In this document: positions 62,647-64,000 of the stretch, piece by piece
Layout: the number at the start of each line of letters is the position of its first letter
Numbering within the stretch: the stretch's first letter is position 1
Assembly (NCBI GenBank): GCA_022601535.1
Contig: JAJACK010000002.1
Location: forward strand, 124,001 to 188,000
Length of the DNA stretch: 64,000 nucleotides
DNA from: Chlamydiales bacterium
Lineage (GTDB): Bacteria > Chlamydiota > Chlamydiia > Chlamydiales > JAAKFR01
Direction of reading: 5' to 3'
Program-made: the position numbers and the translations under genes
The notes under the pieces: model-generated
Databases searched by the model: none
Seen by the model: the letters and a program-made list of their open reading frames with translations, nothing else
What the model was told of the DNA's origin: nothing

Positions 62647-62922
62647 ATGTCTAGAGTATGTCAAGTCACAGGTCGCAAGCCAAGAAAAGGGCGCACCTAT
62701 AGTATTCGCGGAATCGCAAAAAAGAAAAAAGGTATTGGACTCAATATCACAGGGAAGAACAAACGTCGCTTCCAACCCAATTTGATGAAAAAAAGGCTTT
62801 GGTTTGCAGAGGAGAAACGTTTTATTACTCTGAAGCTCTCTTCAGCAGCTCTTCGAACAATCGACAAAAAAGGCCTTTCAACGATCATTCGTGAAATGCG
62901 CGCAAAAGGGCAAAAAGTGTGA
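62647..62922 (+). CDS. rpmB: 50S ribosomal protein L28
   Basis: 91 residues, basic. The N-terminus [20 protein letters not shown], then [17 protein letters not shown] and [19 protein letters not shown] match L28. It is a large-subunit protein near the exit-tunnel side. The ATG at 62647 is chosen over an in-frame ATG at 62611 because AGGAG lies 9 bases before it and L28 proteins start here; the earlier ATG overlaps the promoter. The following gene overlaps the stop by 4 bases. From memory L28 follows malQ in Chlamydia. Confidence 0.96.
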   Translation: MSRVCQVTGRKPRKGRTYSIRGIAKKKKGIGLNITGKNKRRFQPNLMKKRLWFAEEKRFITLKLSSAALRTIDKKGLSTIIREMRAKGQKV

Positions 62923-64000
62923 CGAAAAATCTCCGACAGTTTATCCGAATACTTCGGGAAAACAAGGAGATCGTCGACATCACTCATCCTGTCGACCCTA
63001 ACCTGGAAATCGCTGAGATTCATAGACGTGTAGCTGCTGCTGATGGCCCTGCACTTCTTTTTCACAATGTCAAAGGATCAAAATTTCCTGTTGTCACCAA
63101 TCTTTTTGGATCGCTCAAACGGGTCGAACTCGCCTTCCCAAGTCGCCCTGATCGAGTGATCGCCAATCTGATCAAAACATTGACCAGCTCTTTCCCTCCC
63201 AAGCTCAAGCCCCTCCTTCCCCTTTTAAAGATGGGAACAAAAACAGCATTTAAAGCCCCCGTCTGTGACCGTGTGAGCCACGATTTAGAGGAGCTCCCTC
63301 TTTTGCGCTCTTGGCCAAAAGATGGGGGTCATTTTATCACCCTACCTCTTGTCTATACCGAAGGGAATAAAACCCCCAACCTAGGAATGTACCGAATCCA
63401 ACGGTATGATAAAAAACAGGCAGGACTCCATTTCCAAATCCAAAAAGGGGGTGGATTTCACTACGATATGGCGGAGAAAGAAAATCGCCCCCTCCCCGTC
63501 CATATTTTCATCGGTGGCTCCCCGGCCCTCATTTTAAGCGCCATTACCCCTCTTCCCGAACATGTGCCTGAAATATTGATTGCCAGCCTATTGCAGAATG
63601 AAAAATTGCGCGTCAAAAAACATGAAAATGGCTACCCCTTAATCACTGAATGTGAGTTTGCATTGGTAGGAAGTGCTCCCCCTCACGTCCGTCGCCCCGA
63701 AGGTCCTTTTGGAGACCACTACGGCTATTACAGCTGGACACACGACTTCCCTCTTTTTAAGCTTGATAAAATCTACCATCGGAAAGATGCGATTTACCCT
63801 GCTACAGTTGTCGGAAAACCGAGACAAGAAGATTTCTATATCGGCGACTACCTTCAAGAACTTCTCTCTCCCATTTTCCCCGTCGTCATGCCAGGTGTGA
63901 AAGATCTTTGGAGTTATGGAGAAACAGGTTTTCACTCTCTTTCAGCAGCTGTTGTCAAAGAGCGATACCACCGAGAGTGTATGACCTCAGCCTTCCGTAT
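62919..64000 (+). CDS. ubiD: UbiD-family decarboxylase (3' end outside window)
   Basis: The frame is open from GTG at 62919 (overlapping the rpmB stop, GTGA) to the window end, 360 codons without a stop. UbiD signatures: [58 protein letters not shown], and [15 protein letters not shown] with the catalytic-region glutamate. UbiD enzymes use prenylated FMN, made by UbiX, to decarboxylate aromatic acids in ubiquinone or menaquinone synthesis. In chlamydiae, which use the futalosine menaquinone route, the exact substrate is uncertain, so the symbol denotes the family. Confidence 0.88.
   Translation, partial: MTKNLRQFIRILRENKEIVDITHPVDPNLEIAEIHRRVAAADGPALLFHNVKGSKFPVVTNLFGSLKRVELAFPSRPDRVIANLIKTLTSSFPPKLKPLLPLLKMGTKTAFKAPVCDRVSHDLEELPLLRSWPKDGGHFITLPLVYTEGNKTPNLGMYRIQRYDKKQAGLHFQIQKGGGFHYDMAEKENRPLPVHIFIGGSPALILSAITPLPEHVPEILIASLLQNEKLRVKKHENGYPLITECEFALVGSAPPHVRRPEGPFGDHYGYYSWTHDFPLFKLDKIYHRKDAIYPATVVGKPRQEDFYIGDYLQELLSPIFPVVMPGVKDLWSYGETGFHSLSAAVVKERYHRECMTSAFR

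Noticed and set aside
1-64000. Prophage, plasmid or transposon origin of the effector genes
   Set aside because: No integrase, transposase, terminal repeats or phage structural genes were seen; housekeeping genes flank every accessory gene.

Overview
The window reads as a chromosomal segment of a member of the Chlamydiota, most likely an environmental or chlamydia-like lineage (Simkania, Waddlia or Parachlamydia type) rather than a Chlamydia sensu stricto. The call rests on gene order remembered from Chlamydia trachomatis, not on a search. The blocks are fructose-bisphosphate aldolase with an amino-acid antiporter; L33 with a Lol-type permease and ATPase; folD-apbE-smpB-dnaN-recF; rpsA-nusA-infB-rbfA-truB-ribF-ychF; and sctU-sctV-sctW(copN)-chaperone-malQ, followed after an insertion by rpmB and a UbiD-family gene. 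There is no prophage, insertion sequence, CRISPR array or rRNA operon.

Layout. 1-1925: aldolase tail and an APC permease. 2018-7591: a tandem pair of large leucine-rich-repeat (LRR) proteins and an orphan. 7635-13489: methyltransferase, YihY, a giant AsmA-like protein and a 2TM protein. 13518-18690 (minus): mgtE, a TPR protein and an Inc-like protein. 18848-24637: rpmG, lolC/E-lolD, kbl-tdh (threonine breakdown) and a polyprenyl synthase. 24601-27973: periplasmic alpha-carbonic anhydrase, sugar transferase, MreD-like protein and a third LRR protein. 28070-36318: folate, FAD-transfer, trans-translation and replication genes, an MFS carrier, an Inc-like protein, an orphan ABC ATPase and an HD hydrolase. 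36409-38709: an Inc-like protein, tRNA-Ile and tRNA-Ala, a DUF4019 protein and a kinase-like exported protein. 38782-47534: the translation and transcription block. 47535-56451: two paralogous unknown proteins, then the type III secretion (T3SS) operon and malQ. 56458-62540 (minus): an LRR protein, a small Inc-like protein, a fourth large LRR protein, a transglutaminase-TPR protein and sthA. 62647-64000: rpmB and the start of a UbiD-family gene.

The main result is a dispersed family of four LRR proteins whose C-terminal ~280 residues look by eye like the NEL E3 ubiquitin ligase domain of Shigella IpaH and Salmonella SspH, including a C-G-D-R motif at the catalytic-cysteine position. Two of them also carry an N-terminal pair of hydrophobic segments like the bilobed domain of chlamydial inclusion-membrane (Inc) proteins. 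This suggests ubiquitin ligases that are secreted by the T3SS and could be anchored in the inclusion membrane. A related operon at 56458-57641 encodes an Inc-like segment and an LRR protein as two overlapping genes. Several of these genes, and sctU itself, have a -10-like hexamer only 6-9 bases before the start codon and no Shine-Dalgarno sequence, which predicts leaderless mRNAs.
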